DNA of 64,000 nucleotides from Forficula auricularia (Eukaryota > Arthropoda > Insecta > Dermaptera > Forficulidae): the NCBI GenBank assembly GCA_024734495.1, contig JALMQS010000225.1, positions 3,804,369 to 3,868,368 of the forward strand, given 5' to 3'. Within the stretch, counting starts at the first letter, position 1. Each line of letters opens with the position of its first letter. The translations under genes were made by a program, and so were the position numbers. The notes beneath the pieces were generated by a model. That model had not been told where the DNA came from, made no database searches, and saw only the letters and a list, made by a program, of their open reading frames with translations. Of the stretch, positions 32,116 to 42,715 are shown piece by piece.

Positions 32116-32356
32116 CCAGTCCGTCTCCAAAAGAAAAAACGCTATCAAGAGTTTATATTTTCAAAATAAAAATAGAATTCTTACATTTTGAGCAGTTTTT
32201 TTTATTATTAGATATTATTATCACAATCGAAGTTTATTTTAAAGAAAAACATTTAAAGGGCGGCATTTCGAAGACTTGCATCATACTGAGAAAATCTACC
32301 ACACGGCCCTGGATACGGAACAACCTGAATAATAAATAGAGATCTAAAGAAAATAA

Positions 32357-32530
32357 AACCATCTTCTAGAAAATCATAAGATGGTGTCATCTATTAAATC
32401 CGATGGAATGGAATATTTTTAATTATATGTCAGAGGGGTTGTTTTTCACCCCCTCGGGAATCGAACCCGAGTGCCAGTAACAGCAATCCGGGCCACCTGG
32501 CTCACCTGCGGGATACGAACCTCTCTGACA
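32357..32530 (-). mobile_element. tRNA-headed SINE-like copy, linear form
   Basis: On the minus strand it opens at about 32527 with GAGGTTCGTATCCC. An A-box-like GTGAGCCAGGTGGCC follows, then CTCGGGTTCGATTCCCGAG (a perfect T-arm/B-box). The tail continues through GGGGGTGAAAAACAACCCCT to the ATAAGATTTTC-type arm sequence. It contains no coding frame. Confidence 0.5.
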
Positions 32531-32701
32531 TATGCAAACGCGTAAAATATTTTACTCAAAGATTGTTATCTTAATTTGTAAAATTTCGCGATATAGTGAT
32601 TCTAAATTTAAACATATAGCCATGCCATATAATTTAAATAAAGGTGGTTGAGTGTTTCGAATTTTGAAGAAATTCAAAATTCGAAGGGCAATGGAATGAC
32701 T

Positions 32702-33058
32702 TTTCCCAATTTAATATGAAAGATATTAATTTGCCGATGGTAATAGATTCAAATTTACTAGAAAATCATAAGATGGTGTCATCTATTAAATCCGATGGAA
32801 TGGAATATTTTTAATTATATGTCAGAGGGGTTGTTTTTCACCCCCTCGGGAAGAGGTTCGTATCCCGCAGGTGAGCCAGGTGGCCCGGATTGCTGTTACT
32901 GGCACTCGGGTTCGATTCCCGAGGGGGTGAAGAACAGCCCCTCTGACATATAATTGAAAATATTCCATTCCATCGGATTTGATAGATGACACCATCTTAT
33001 GATTTTCTAGTAAATTTGAATCTATTCCATCGGCAAATTAATATCTTTCATATTAAAA
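32702..33058 (+). mobile_element. Same SINE-like element capped by an inverted copy of its own tail
   Basis: The tRNA-like head (about 32862-32925) is followed on the plus strand by the tail to 33058. The bases before the head (32702-32861) are the inverted copy of that same tail. Compared with the linear copy at 32.4 kb, the head starts at the same GAGGTTCG and the inverted tail is joined there. Confidence 0.6.
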
Positions 33059-33240
33059 CCAATCTTCAAATGTTTAATTAAACCCAAACGTTTCGTGAGA
33101 ATTTCTCCCTTTATCAATGAAAAAAAGAAAATAATATATCTAAATAAAATTTGTACAAATTTTTTTTTTTAATATTTGAATAATTCCATTGATAAAGGAG
33201 AAATTCTGCGTTTGGATTTAATTAAACGTTGGAAGAACGA
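33059..33240. repeat. Small palindrome with hammerhead-like hairpin
   Basis: Arms about 33060-33122 and 33184-33236: TTTAATTAAACCCAAACG and its complement, plus a CCCTTTATCAATG/CATTGATAAAGG pair. On the minus strand the left arm reads TTGATAAAGGGAGAAATTCT then CACGAAACG, the same layout as the Penelope-type foldbacks. Confidence 0.5.
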
Positions 33241-33720
33241 TTTTTGTTTTTTATTTCAATTATATTACTAGGTATATGATTAAGTTTTTTGTTTCAATAT
33301 ATTCTATATATATATAATGTGTCTTTCTAACCTAAGAGGTTTTTTAAATGCCTATAATGGATGGATGTGTGTGTGCTAATAACCATTAATCTATTAAATT
33401 AAAATATATTTACAAATAATATGCACAATTAATTAAAATATCTTACCTAAAACAAATCCGTATTTATAGTTAATAATTATATATGTAGATTATAACATTC
33501 ATCCATTTGATATTTTGACATTGAAAATTAAAATAAAAGATTTGTCCAGGTAAAGTAGTAGTAGTAGTAGTAGTAGGTTTTGATTGGCCCCCACCCTTTC
33601 GGGAATTTAGCCACGAGTTTTTTTGCTATTTATTTATCTACAATGCAGCCAACTTATATTTTCATGTTATTTTCTTCCGCAAAGATAAACAGCGCGTAAT
33701 TCAATTGAATTTTATTCTTT
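33241..33720. other. AT-rich, with a (GTA)n microsatellite at about 33550-33575
   Basis: A short GTAGTAGTAG run is the only distinct feature. No gene or repeat ends seen. Confidence 0.5.
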
Positions 33721-33721
33721 A

Positions 33722-33900
33722 CTAGCTGCAAGGCCCGTCTTCGGCGGCCCTCTTACTGGGCAGAGGGCACGCCCCCTGGACCCCCAACCCACGAACCCGA
33801 CCCTACACGTCCCACCCCCCGCACCATGCACCCGTACCCAACCAGCCCCACCACTACGCCTTTGGACCCTCAGTTGAACCCCCACTCCCCCTGCAATTAT
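33722..33900 (-). mobile_element. Helitron 3' end with canonical CTAG
   Basis: On the minus strand the sequence ends CCGCCGAAGACGGGCCTTGC followed by AGCTAG|T. This is a hairpin plus CTAG terminus, preceded by a G-rich strand (C-rich as shown, 33770-33890). The 5' end was not found. Confidence 0.55.
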
Positions 33901-34069
33901 TTAATCATTATTATTTGATAATTAAGTTAAATAATTGTTAAAAATAATTATTAAAAACTTTTTGAGATCTAATTGATTCATGTATTTTGTTTATTTGATG
34001 CTGTATAAAAAATAGTTTTTATGAAAAGTTATTCAGTTTTTTTTTAGATTAAGTAGGCCAAAAGAAAAA

Positions 34070-34262
34070 TATAGGATTCCATTTAAAAAACAGAACTTGA
34101 CCTTGAAATACCCTTGAAAGCTTGTTCTACGGCGACAAACAATAGCGTAGTTTACTTTACCCTTGATATAAATAAACTTTTATTTTAAACTTTTTCCTTA
34201 TAATGAACTGTTTTTGAATTATAAGACTGTCTCAAGATAAAAAAAAAACTCACCCGGTATAT
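34070..34262 (-). repeat. Inverted copy of the 30.9-kb repeat
   Basis: Complement of 30883-31040; ends CTCACCCGGTATATA. The TACCGGGTGAG end beside TA resembles a mariner-type terminus. Confidence 0.5.
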
Positions 34263-36302
34263 ATTGTACTGTTCATATACGCTTTGAAGATAAAAATTGA
34301 CTAGATAAAAGTTAACGTGTTTCAAAATTTATAGTTAAATCCCTGTATTATGTTTTTTTAGGAAAATAATAATTACTAATATAATATTAATAACAAATTA
34401 TCTTATTATTTTATATTATTTTAAAATCGGTTCACAAACAAAGAAGTTCTGACGATTTAACAAATTCTTACTTTTTTAAAGTACGTTAAAAAACCGGAAG
34501 AATCCGAAAAAGTTATTTAATGGGATTAATGGAGGAGACTTCGTTCAACAATTATTTTAAAAAATCAAAGCCTCCTTTGACAGGAAATATAAGAAAAACA
34601 TTAAAGTTTAAGAAAATGGTAACGGAAAAATGATTTTAAGACTATGTATTTGAAAACGACATTTCTGAAATAAAATCATGATGTATCACTATTAAAAATA
34701 TTTCAATAGCTAGTACATACCTGACTCTGAAATCATCATCATTGAGTATACAGTCCTAAGACTGGTTTGATGCAACAATCCTCGACTCTGTCACCTGTTT
34801 GACCTCTCTAAATGTCTGGCATCCCATACCCCAATTATTTGGTTGAAATATTCTAATCTGGGTCTTCCCCTTCCCCTTTTCTTTCCTACCTCCCCCTCCA
34901 AGATATCCCTAAGCAGTCCCCCATGTCTCAGTGTGGCCCCATCATCTGACCTCTCTTCTCTTCTTCAGACTCTTCCACAAGGTTCTTCTTTCTCCAGTTC
35001 TTCCAAGAACTTCTTCATTTGTAATTTTATCCATCCATTTGATATTCCTTATTCTTCTGTAGCACCACATTTCGAAAGCCTCTAATCTCTTTCTCTACTT
35101 CTCTAATTGTCCAGGTTTCACACCCATACATGTAGCTATGCTCCATACATATGTCTTCAATAGCAACTTCCTGTTTTCTAAGCTGATTGAGGAGGAGCAT
35201 AGTAGTTTTTGTTTTGAATTAAACCACATTGTGCTTGGGCAATTCTTGATTTAATTTCGTTTTCCGCTCCTCCCATCCCATGTTATTTTACTTCCTAGGT
35301 AGCGGAATTCCTTAACTCCCTTCTAGGTTTTCTTGGTTAATTTTGATGCATTCCTGTCTCGTTTGTTCTTTTTGTTCATACTAGGACCTTGGTTTATTCT
35401 TGTTTATTTTCATTTTGATTTCTTCTATTAGGATTTGGTTAATTCCATTCAGGACGTCCTCTAATTCTTTTTTATTGCTTCCTAGAGAGCAATGTCATCG
35501 GAAAATCTTAACATAGCGATCTTTTGACCTTGGATTTCGATACCTGTATCAATTTTGTCTTTGAATTCTTTAATCGCTTCTTCTATGTATAAGTTGAAAA
35601 TCATGACAGCACATCCTTGTCTTACCTTTTTTTATTTTGGCTTCTCTTTGCTCATCTCCAATATTTATAATTGCCGTCTGGTTTTGATATACATTGTAGA
35701 TTAGTCTTCTCTAAATTTTTCTTCCGTCTGTTTTAATATTTTAAACATAATTTCCCAATTGACGTTATCGAATGCTTTTTCTAGGTCTATGAATCCGATG
35801 TAAACAGATTCTTCCCTGATAAAAGCCCTTTCTATTATTAGTCTAAGAGAGAGAGAATTGCTTCTCGGGTGCCTCTGTTTCTTCTAAAGCCGAACTAGTC
35901 TTCCCCCAGATTTTCTTCAACTCTTTGTTCTATTCTTCTTTAGATTATTTTGGTTAGGATTTTGGAGGCATGTGAGGTTAGGCCAATGGTCCTGAAATTT
36001 TCACATTTATCCGCGCCTGTCTTTTTGAGAAGTGTGACTATTTTGTTTTTTGGAAATCTTTTGGGATGATTCCCAATTTATAGATTTTGCTAATTAGTTC
36101 AAAAAGTTTGTCACGTGCCTTTTCTCAGAGTTCTTTAGGATTTCAGCTTGTATATTGTCTATTCGGGTGCTCTATTATTTTTTAGTTCCTTCAAAGCTGT
36201 CTCGAATTCTGACCTGAGTATGGGGTCTCCTAATTCGTTTTTCGTCCACGAATTCTTCTTCTTCTATTGGAGTTCATTGTTTTTCTTCTCCATAGAGTTC
36301 TT

Positions 36303-36485
36303 CTAGGTGTTCCTTCCATCTATTTGCTGTTCGTTTTCGTTTAGAATAATGTAGCCTCCTTTATCTCTTATGTTCTTGCTTTTTGGCTTGTCTTCTTGAA
36401 AATTTCTTTTTATTGCCCTATAGGCTACATCAACTTTTCCCAATACTAGATTTTCGTTTGACTTCTTTACATTTTCTTGAATCAT
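36303..36485 (-). pseudogene. RTE 2 linker fragment between endonuclease and RT
   Basis: A 60-codon lysine-rich frame (starts MIQENVKKSNEN) in the position of the endonuclease-RT linker. It has no motif of its own and is assigned by context. Confidence 0.5.
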
Positions 36486-36803
36486 TTTTTCTTTTGCTTT
36501 TCTACATTCTCTTATAACTTTCCATCTTAATTTTTTATATGTTGCTTTCCTTCTTCGTCTTTTCTGTTCTTAAATTTTCTTCGTTCGTCAATCAGTTGCA
36601 GTATTTGATCTGTTACCCATGGCTTTTTAATTTCGTTTTTCTTTGATTGAAGGACTTCGTTCGCTGTTTCGGTCAGGCTTGATTTTTCATATCATTCCAT
36701 TCTTGTTCGATTTCTTCTTCTTTATTATTTGTGGGTGTTTTTTTTCTTCAGTTTCTTATTCATTACGTTTTTCGACGAGTTTTTGGGTTTCCTTATTTTT
36801 AAT

Positions 36804-37173
36804 TTAGATATATCCCAGTTTTCGCGACCCCCCTCTTTTATTAGTTTTTTTAAATTTTAGTTGGCATTTCATCGCAATTAGATTGTGATCACAAGATATC
36901 ATCAACCCAGGATAGCTTTTACAGTCCTTTACTTGATTTCTGAATCTTTGTTTGACTAATATGTAATCTATTTGAGATCTCGCCTTGTCTTTTGGCATTT
37001 TCCGTGTAGATCCTTCTTGGATGGTGTTGGAAGAGTGTGTTTGCTACTACTAGACTGTACTTAATGCAAAATTCAATTAATCTTTCGCCCCTTTCATTCC
37101 TATTTCCTAGACCGTGTTCGCCCACCACTTTTCCTTCTTTGCCTTTTCCTACTCTTGCATTCCAATCCCCCAT
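36804..37173 (-). pseudogene. RTE 2 apurinic-type endonuclease, C-terminal half
   Basis: Two overlapping frames (37173-36919 and 36998-36804), offset by a frameshift, give the APE signatures: [12 protein letters not shown] (GDxN), then SQIDYILV, then MISCDHNLIAMKCQL with the terminal Ser-Asp-His. The N-terminal half is missing. In the intact element it would nick target DNA to prime reverse transcription. Confidence 0.75.
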
Positions 37174-37193
37174 AATTATTAAATTTTCATCCC

Positions 37194-37541
37194 CTTATTT
37201 AATTTTATGTTTTTATTTTACATCCAATACGATTATTTTTTTTATTATTATTTTCCTATTTTTTTTTTATAATGTTTATCAATATGAACGAATGTAGGCA
37301 AATTGGTGTACGAGTAAACAGCAAATATACACACATAATATGTGGACCAATAGAAAGCTAGAAATGCAAAAACTGGGTGTGGGAGGTGCGGGAAGTGGGG
37401 TGCAGTTGTGGGGGAACCGGGGGTGGGAAACGTGGTTGGTGTGGGATGGGGCGGAGTGGGGATTCAGTGGTGGGGGCGAGGTGTGTGTTTTCGGGAGGGG
37501 GGGTCAGGGGTTACCCTGCATCGCTCAGTGGCTCCAGGTAC
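37194..37541 (+). mobile_element. Helitron 3' half
   Basis: Matches the last 350 bp of the 28923-29727 copy: TTTAATTTTATGTTTTTATT, ATGTGGACCAATAGAAAGCT, the G-rich tail, then CCCTGCATCGCTCAGTGGCT and CCAGGTAC at 37541. It abuts the truncated RTE. Confidence 0.6.
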
Positions 37542-37573
<32 letters not shown>

Positions 37574-37736
37574 AACAATTTTTGCTCATTTAATAAGAGT
37601 AGATAATCATTCACAGTCGGTTGTCTCGACAAAAATGTATAATTACATTTTTACTCAATTTCCTTTTAATAATTGGAATTGGATTTTGCAAATTTTAAAT
37701 TCCATTAATAGATCATTACAAATATTATTATATATA
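37542..37736. mobile_element. (TA)n and inverted Helitron 5' tip, then related sequence
   Basis: (TA)n at 37542-37575, a minus-strand 5' tip at 37575-37604 (GCTCATTTAATAAGAGTAGA), then 37610-37730 similar to 17505-17620 on the plus strand. Confidence 0.45.
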
Positions 37737-37738
37737 GG

Positions 37739-38278
37739 TGCAGGCGGGGGGGGGGGTTTCACCCCCTAGGATTCATCCCGGACAGGCCTCCACTTGTAGA
37801 AGGCGTGCGGGTTTCACCCCTTCGCTCATAGGGGTGAAATAATAATAACACTACAACACACTGATTCATTCTTTATATATATATTTATTTACAAAAAAGG
37901 GAGTTTATACATATTCGTGTCTAGGGGTCGTCGTTGAACACATCGTAATACACATCATCTTATAACTATCATCGTACACTTGCTATCAAATCGACAAACT
38001 AACACATCGACAAGTATGTCTTAACCATCACTCGTTTTTCATTCAACTAACTGACTCCCAGTTGTTGACAACTCACCCTTGGCAGCCTCACACACACATA
38101 GACATAGACACATGCATATGAGTGTCAGCTGGCCAGCTCTCTTGAACACAAAAGGCTCGCTACAAAGAAGGAATGCGGCCTTCGCAAGAGCAGAAAGCCC
38201 AGACGGACATCTGTCGAACACATGATGCTAAACAAATAGAAATCAAGAATTACTAAATTAAACACTTAATTTCCTACA
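37739..38278 (-). repeat. 3' LTR of element B
   Basis: Minus-strand LTR with TTTTGTAAATAAATATAT (poly(A) signal AATAAA) and TGAGCGAAGGGGTGAAACCC near its end. It differs from the other LTR mainly by a G-run length and a few substitutions, which suggests a recent insertion. Confidence 0.85.
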
Positions 38279-39299
38279 AATTCGGCTATCCTGATAGTTT
38301 TAACGCCCCGTTAAAACAAAACAATCTTAATCCTGTATAGAAAATCAAATTATACTAAAGTACACAAAAATCGTATGAAAAATCACTCGATACAATCTAA
38401 ATCAAATCACTCTTAACACATAAAGCAATTTTCAACGTCTTAAACATAATAATTATATAGAAATAATATGTAACTTAATTTTAAAAGAAGATCATTTTAA
38501 CAAAAATGATGATCTCCACATCTATAAGAATAATAAAGTATTAGACTTCCTCTTATATCTAAAATTGTTTCATTCCTTCAATTCAAAAATCAAATTCTTC
38601 AACGTTTAATTTAAATTCAATTAATAATCATAAAAATTTAAATTTAAATTCTCTTTTCAAATGATCTCATTAAATATCCCAATTATATAAGTCGGTCTAG
38701 AGTCTCTTTATGAAAATCGTTTATCAATTATACTCTATCATAAAAGAATTATCTAAAAATCTTTCATTCCAAATTTAACCACATGAAAATTTAACCCGAA
38801 TCAAATATAAAATTTCTCAAGATTCCCATCTTTAATTTTAAAATTTCTTCGAATTTAAATTTTGAATTGAATTGAATATCTCGTCTTCAAATTAAATTCT
38901 TTTATTAAAATCTACCTATTTAACTCTGAACTTAATTTCTCTCTTTCAAAATTTGAAATCTAAAATTAATCATTCAACGTTCAAAACAAAATTATACTTC
39001 TTAAAAACAAACTAATTTTTTAAACAAAAACCAAAAAAATTTAAGAACGATTGATTGCTCAAACTTCAATCTTAATCAAAAATTTCGTCCTCATAATTTA
39101 AATTAAATTATAAATTTTAATCTAGCTACAATAATTATTCAAGAAAACCTTTATCCATTGTTCTACGTCTCGTATTGTTCGTAGGGTTCGTTTTCTCTTT
39201 CTCTTGGGTGGCGAGCTGCACGTGTTCACACACACACAAACACACTTCACTATGGGTGGGAATTTTTCGGGGTGGCTACTGCACTGCAAAAACACTTGT
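38279..39299. other. Non-coding AT-rich internal part of element B
   Basis: About 1 kb between gag and the 3' LTR, where pol would lie in a complete element. It is very AT-rich, stop-filled in all frames and without RT or integrase motifs. Confidence 0.6.
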
Positions 39300-39638
39300 T
39301 TACACACACGGACAAACACCCACACTCGCAAACCCACGAACCGCGCACCTGGCGCAAAAATCGCGTGACATCTTTCCTCGATCAAAAATAAAATTATTTT
39401 CGGAACGTTTATATTCACAAATAATTTTCACAAATTTAATTATCGAATAGCGTTTATTATAAATGATTTTTGAAATATCACTTACACTATGAGTCACGTT
39501 TTGGGCCGCCTCTTTAGTTGAGATACCTGGGCGGTTATTATTCATCCTTCGTTGCGTATCTTTTTCTTTATCCCTTGTTTTGGACACCAAGCATTCTTTC
39601 ATCTTTTCCTGGACCCTTCTTTCTTCTCGCAAATCCAT
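39300..39638 (-). CDS. Short frame overlapping the end of gag
   Basis: 112 codons starting MDLREERRVQEKMKEC. It overlaps the gag end by about 70 nt in another frame. The first 50 residues are charged and plausible as protein; the rest looks like non-coding AT-rich sequence. It could be the remnant of a frameshifted second ORF. Confidence 0.3.
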   Translation of the reverse strand: MDLREERRVQEKMKECLVSKTRDKEKDTQRRMNNNRPGISTKEAAQNVTHSVSDISKIIYNKRYSIIKFVKIICEYKRSENNFIFDRGKMSRDFCARCAVRGFASVGVCPCV

Positions 39639-40842
39639 AATTAAATTGATTTTTTTCTATTTCTAGAATTCCTTCTTGGCTCTCATCCTTAAGCAATTTA
39701 CCTTTTTCAAGTGTATTCCTCGGCTTTAATTCTTCAAATTTTTCTTTCGGCACATCCGCCAAGTAGGCAATTTCTTTCACACCACTTTCACCCAAATCAA
39801 CTACATCCTCCTCGTCAGCATCTTCGTCTTCATCCAAATCGACATCGGCGATTTCTTCTTTGAACCTCTCCTCGATGCCGTCGTCATCGGCGTCGTCCTC
39901 GTTGGCGTCCTGCTGCAGCCGGCGAAAGGGGGTTTTCTCGCAAAATGATACATCTTCTTCGTAGACCTCGCTATGGACAAAGCAATCCTCTTTGCTTTGT
40001 TCAACATCGTCGTCGTCGTCGTCGTGCTGTAATCGGCCTTGAAAGGGGGCTTTCTCGCAAAATGAAACATCTTCTTCGTAAACCTCGCTATGGACAAAGC
40101 AATCCTCTTTGCTTTGTTCAACATCGTCGTCGTCGTCCTCGTCGTCTTTTTCATCTTTTTGCGAGAATTCCTCTTTCAGAGCTGTTTCGAGCAAACTCCA
40201 AGAAGTCAAACCTCTTTCGCTTTGAATATAATCTTTCGCATAGCCTGCTAGCGACATCTTCACCAGAAAAAATAGTTCCGTCGAACCCCATCCGGATTCT
40301 TCAACTAAATCCTGAATCTCTTTGATCCACTGTTCGATTGAAACGCTCCCCGTTCCGTCGAACTTTTCAATCGAATTCCTGGCTTCGCAGAAGCTCCGAG
40401 AGAATTCATCTCCCCCCAGCTGTTTAGCTGGTTGTCCGTCGTTCACGCGCGTGTCTTTTGATGAAGTCCCGTGCACCCTTTTCAGATGGCCAAAATCGGA
40501 CAAGCTTACCACGAGATTTCTGGCAAGACACTTCTTGTCGGAGTCTGTGGGCAAGCCTAATATCGAAGAGATAATTACCAGGTCCGATTGAGAGAAGTCA
40601 CTGCAAACGGCTTTTGCTTTGCGCTCTCGACTAAAAGAGTCAAAATTAAAGCCTTCGAAAAGCTTCAATTTTCGCCTCGTGTGTCGATTGCCTTCTTCGT
40701 CAAAAATAAGTTTAAAAAGGTTTTTGACGTCCTCAAAATCGAAGTCTGTCAAGTTTCTCTCGATATTGACATGCTGGCCAAGATTCTTCATTTTTCTAGG
40801 GCACAATTTTTTCACCAGAATATCAACAAGATACCACGTCAC
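39568..40842 (-). CDS. Gag-like protein of LTR element B
   Basis: 424 codons. Residues about 161-228 resemble a retrotransposon capsid (FDGTGSVSIEQWIKEIQDLV, then LAGYAKDYIQSE and SLLETALKEEFSQ). The N-terminal 140 residues are charged and unassigned. Residues about 232-330 hold two near-identical acidic repeats, each with DDDDDVEQSKEDCFVHSEVY and ending FCEKAPF or FCEKTPF. The C-terminus is acidic, then Lys/Arg-rich. There is no CCHC zinc knuckle. It would form particles around element RNA; enzymes must come from elsewhere. Start chosen at the first ATG, 50 nt after the primer-site region. Confidence 0.7.
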   Translation of the reverse strand: MTWYLVDILVKKLCPRKMKNLGQHVNIERNLTDFDFEDVKNLFKLIFDEEGNRHTRRKLKLFEGFNFDSFSRERKAKAVCSDFSQSDLVIISSILGLPTDSDKKCLARNLVVSLSDFGHLKRVHGTSSKDTRVNDGQPAKQLGGDEFSRSFCEARNSIEKFDGTGSVSIEQWIKEIQDLVEESGWGSTELFFLVKMSLAGYAKDYIQSERGLTSWSLLETALKEEFSQKDEKDDEDDDDDVEQSKEDCFVHSEVYEEDVSFCEKAPFQGRLQHDDDDDDVEQSKEDCFVHSEVYEEDVSFCEKTPFRRLQQDANEDDADDDGIEERFKEEIADVDLDEDEDADEEDVVDLGESGVKEIAYLADVPKEKFEELKPRNTLEKGKLLKDESQEGILEIEKNQFNYGFARRKKGPGKDERMLGVQNKG

Positions 40843-40892
40843 GTTCCGTCATTTCGTCATCAATTCGTTCCCGGTAAGATGAACTTTTTATG

Positions 40893-40918
40893 ATTCATCC
40901 CGGACGCGAGCACCCATT
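40893..40918 (-). other. Putative primer binding site of element B
   Basis: On the minus strand, directly after CCCCTACA, the sequence is AATGGGTGCTCGCGTCCGGG. The 15.2-kb LTR stub has the related AATGTGTGCTTGCGCCGGG, and element A has AATGGTGCCGTGACCAGG at the same position. Confidence 0.45.
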
Positions 40919-41457
40919 TGTAGGGGGCGGGGGGTTTCACCCCTTACGATTCATCCCGGACAGGCCTCCACTTGTAGAAGGCGTGCGGGTTTCACCCCCT
41001 TCGCTCATAGGGGTGAAATAATAATAACACTACAACACACTGATTCATTCTTTATATATATATTTATTTACAAAAAAGGGAGTTTATACATATTCGTGTC
41101 TAGGGGTCGTCGTTGAACACATCGTAATACACATCATCTTATAACTATCATCGTACACTTGCTATCAAATCGACAAACTAACACATCGACAAGTATGTCT
41201 TAACCATCACTCGTTTTTCATTCAACTAACTGACTCCCAGTTGTTGACAACTCACCCTTGGCAGCCTCACAAACACATAGACATAGACACATGCATATGA
41301 GTGTCAGCTGGCCAGCTCTCTTGAACACAAAAGGCTCGCTACAAAGAAAGAATGCGGCCTTCGCAAGGGCAGAAAGCCCAGCCGGACATCTGTCGAACAC
41401 ATGATGCTAAACAAATAGAAATCAAGAATTACTAAATTAAACACTTAATTTCCTACA
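40919..41457 (-). repeat. 5' LTR of element B
   Basis: Mirrors 37739-38278 base for base apart from scattered changes. A 60-codon frame present in both LTRs (41218-41400, 38039-38221) is an LTR passenger and not a gene. Confidence 0.85.
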
Positions 41458-41589
41458 TATATATTAATAGTAGTTATGCAAATTAATCAAGTAATCTCTG
41501 GAATCGAAGCAAAAATATAATGTATACATTAATTAATGTAAAATAATTGGTTTAATAAAATTTATATAAAAAAAAAAAATCGGATTTAT

Positions 41590-41995
41590 ATATGCAAATT
41601 AATTAATTAGAAATCGAGTTTTAAATCCTACAAACGATTTTTTTCTCTACCTATTAGAATTAAGCAATTTAATTGATGAACTCAAAAATTGTTATTTAAT
41701 TAAAAAAATAATTATACGGTATTTATTTATATAACTATATCTATATACACATAATCTGTGGGCTACTACAAAGCTTGAAATTCAAAAACTGGGTGAGGAG
41801 GCGGGGGCGGGGTGGAAGTGACTGTAGGGGAACGGAATTAGGGTGGGGTGGGGCTCTATGTGGAGGTCTATGTGGGGGTGGAGGGGATTCAAGAGATGGG
41901 GTAAAGTGGTGGGGGTCCGTGGGGCGAGGGGGATTAATGTATAGCTTTTAACTAAAGCAAAAATTTACCGAGCATCGCTCGGTGGCTAGGTACTT
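41590..41995 (+). mobile_element. Helitron, second subfamily, 3' part
   Basis: Homologous to 18425-18780 and complete at the 3' side: G-rich tail, ATAGCTTTTAACTAAAGCAA, the hairpin ACCGAGCATCGCTCGGT, then GGCTAGGTAC. The 5' end is not identified. Confidence 0.6.
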
Positions 41996-42289
41996 CTAAT
42001 TAACTACCTTGATCACAAAAAAGGTTAGGTATATAAAGTTTTTAATAAAATATAAATATATTTTAAAGTACTTTACTCTAAAGTAACAGAGTAGTTTTCT
42101 TTAAATTCTTTAATAATTTTGATCAAAATATCAAAAATAGAATGTAATAAGGCTATTCCTTGAGTATTAGATAAGAATCGATGGTTATTTTTTATTTTAA
42201 ATCAACCTGGACTTCAAATAGCCAGTGATATATAGGAATAAACATATTATTAATATTTCAAATGACTTTGGATAAGTCTAGAAACGATC

Positions 42290-42425
42290 TGTTGCAGATT
42301 ATTATTATTATTTTGCCCTGTGCTTGTTTATTGTTTATTAATATGTTTAATTTGTATTGATGCCTGATTGACCTCAGCCACTGAGGACTTGTGCCTCTAA
42401 GCAGGTTAACAAATAAAAATAGTTT
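42290..42425 (+). mobile_element. LINE 3'-tail fragment
   Basis: Carries GAGGACTTGTGCCTCTAAGC followed by AGGT and an A/T tail (AACAAATAAAAATA). The same tail occurs inverted at 44570-44650. The coding part is absent. Confidence 0.45.
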
Positions 42426-42715
42426 TGGGATTCTATGATATATCTCTATGTTCACCGACCTCCAGGCTAAATGGCTTAACTGATTGACTTGAAATTTGAA
42501 ACATCGATTCCTGAGGGGTCAAGTAACCGGTGTGATTCATAAAAAGTAAATTATTATTATTAGGAGGAATTTTAGTATTTTTTTTTTTTTTGCTATTCTT
42601 ATTCCAAATTCTATTAAGAAAACTCTAATTGAATTTTTTCTATAAATTTAAATATAATCTTTTTAAAACCCACAAACAATTTAAGATATTAATACAATTT
42701 ATAAAATGTATCCGC

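Larger units (their letters stand above)
34735..37180 (-). mobile_element. RTE LINE 2, long decayed copy
   Basis: Closely matches the nested RTE at 21.44-22.1 kb from 34735 to 35380 and continues upstream through the RT (a FSDDIALL-type active-site box near 35500) to the APE-type endonuclease at 37173-36804. It carries multiple frameshifts. The 3' end is at the ATCATCATTGAGTATACAG tail. It is cut at 37.18 kb by a Helitron fragment. Confidence 0.75.
37739..41457 (-). mobile_element. LTR retrotransposon B, Gag-only
   Basis: Two near-identical 540-bp LTRs (37739-38278, 40919-41457) in minus orientation start TGTAGGAAATTAAGTG and end CTACA or GCA. The only substantial gene is a 424-codon Gag-like frame. 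There is no protease, RT, RNase H or integrase. Related to the LTR stub at 14.7-15.2 kb. It sits within the tandem-repeat tract downstream of the orphan lectin exon. Flanks are TATATA-rich, so the target duplication cannot be read. Confidence 0.85.

Noticed and set aside
38039..38221. 60-codon frame repeated at 41218-41400
   Set aside because: Lies in the LTRs of element B and is carried by LTR duplication; no known domain.
39801..40325. Reading frames in other frames over gag (39801-40154 minus, 39945-40325 plus)
   Set aside because: They are shadows of the acidic Asp/Glu repeat region of the Gag frame; Arg/Thr-rich translations come from shifted GAC/GAT codons.
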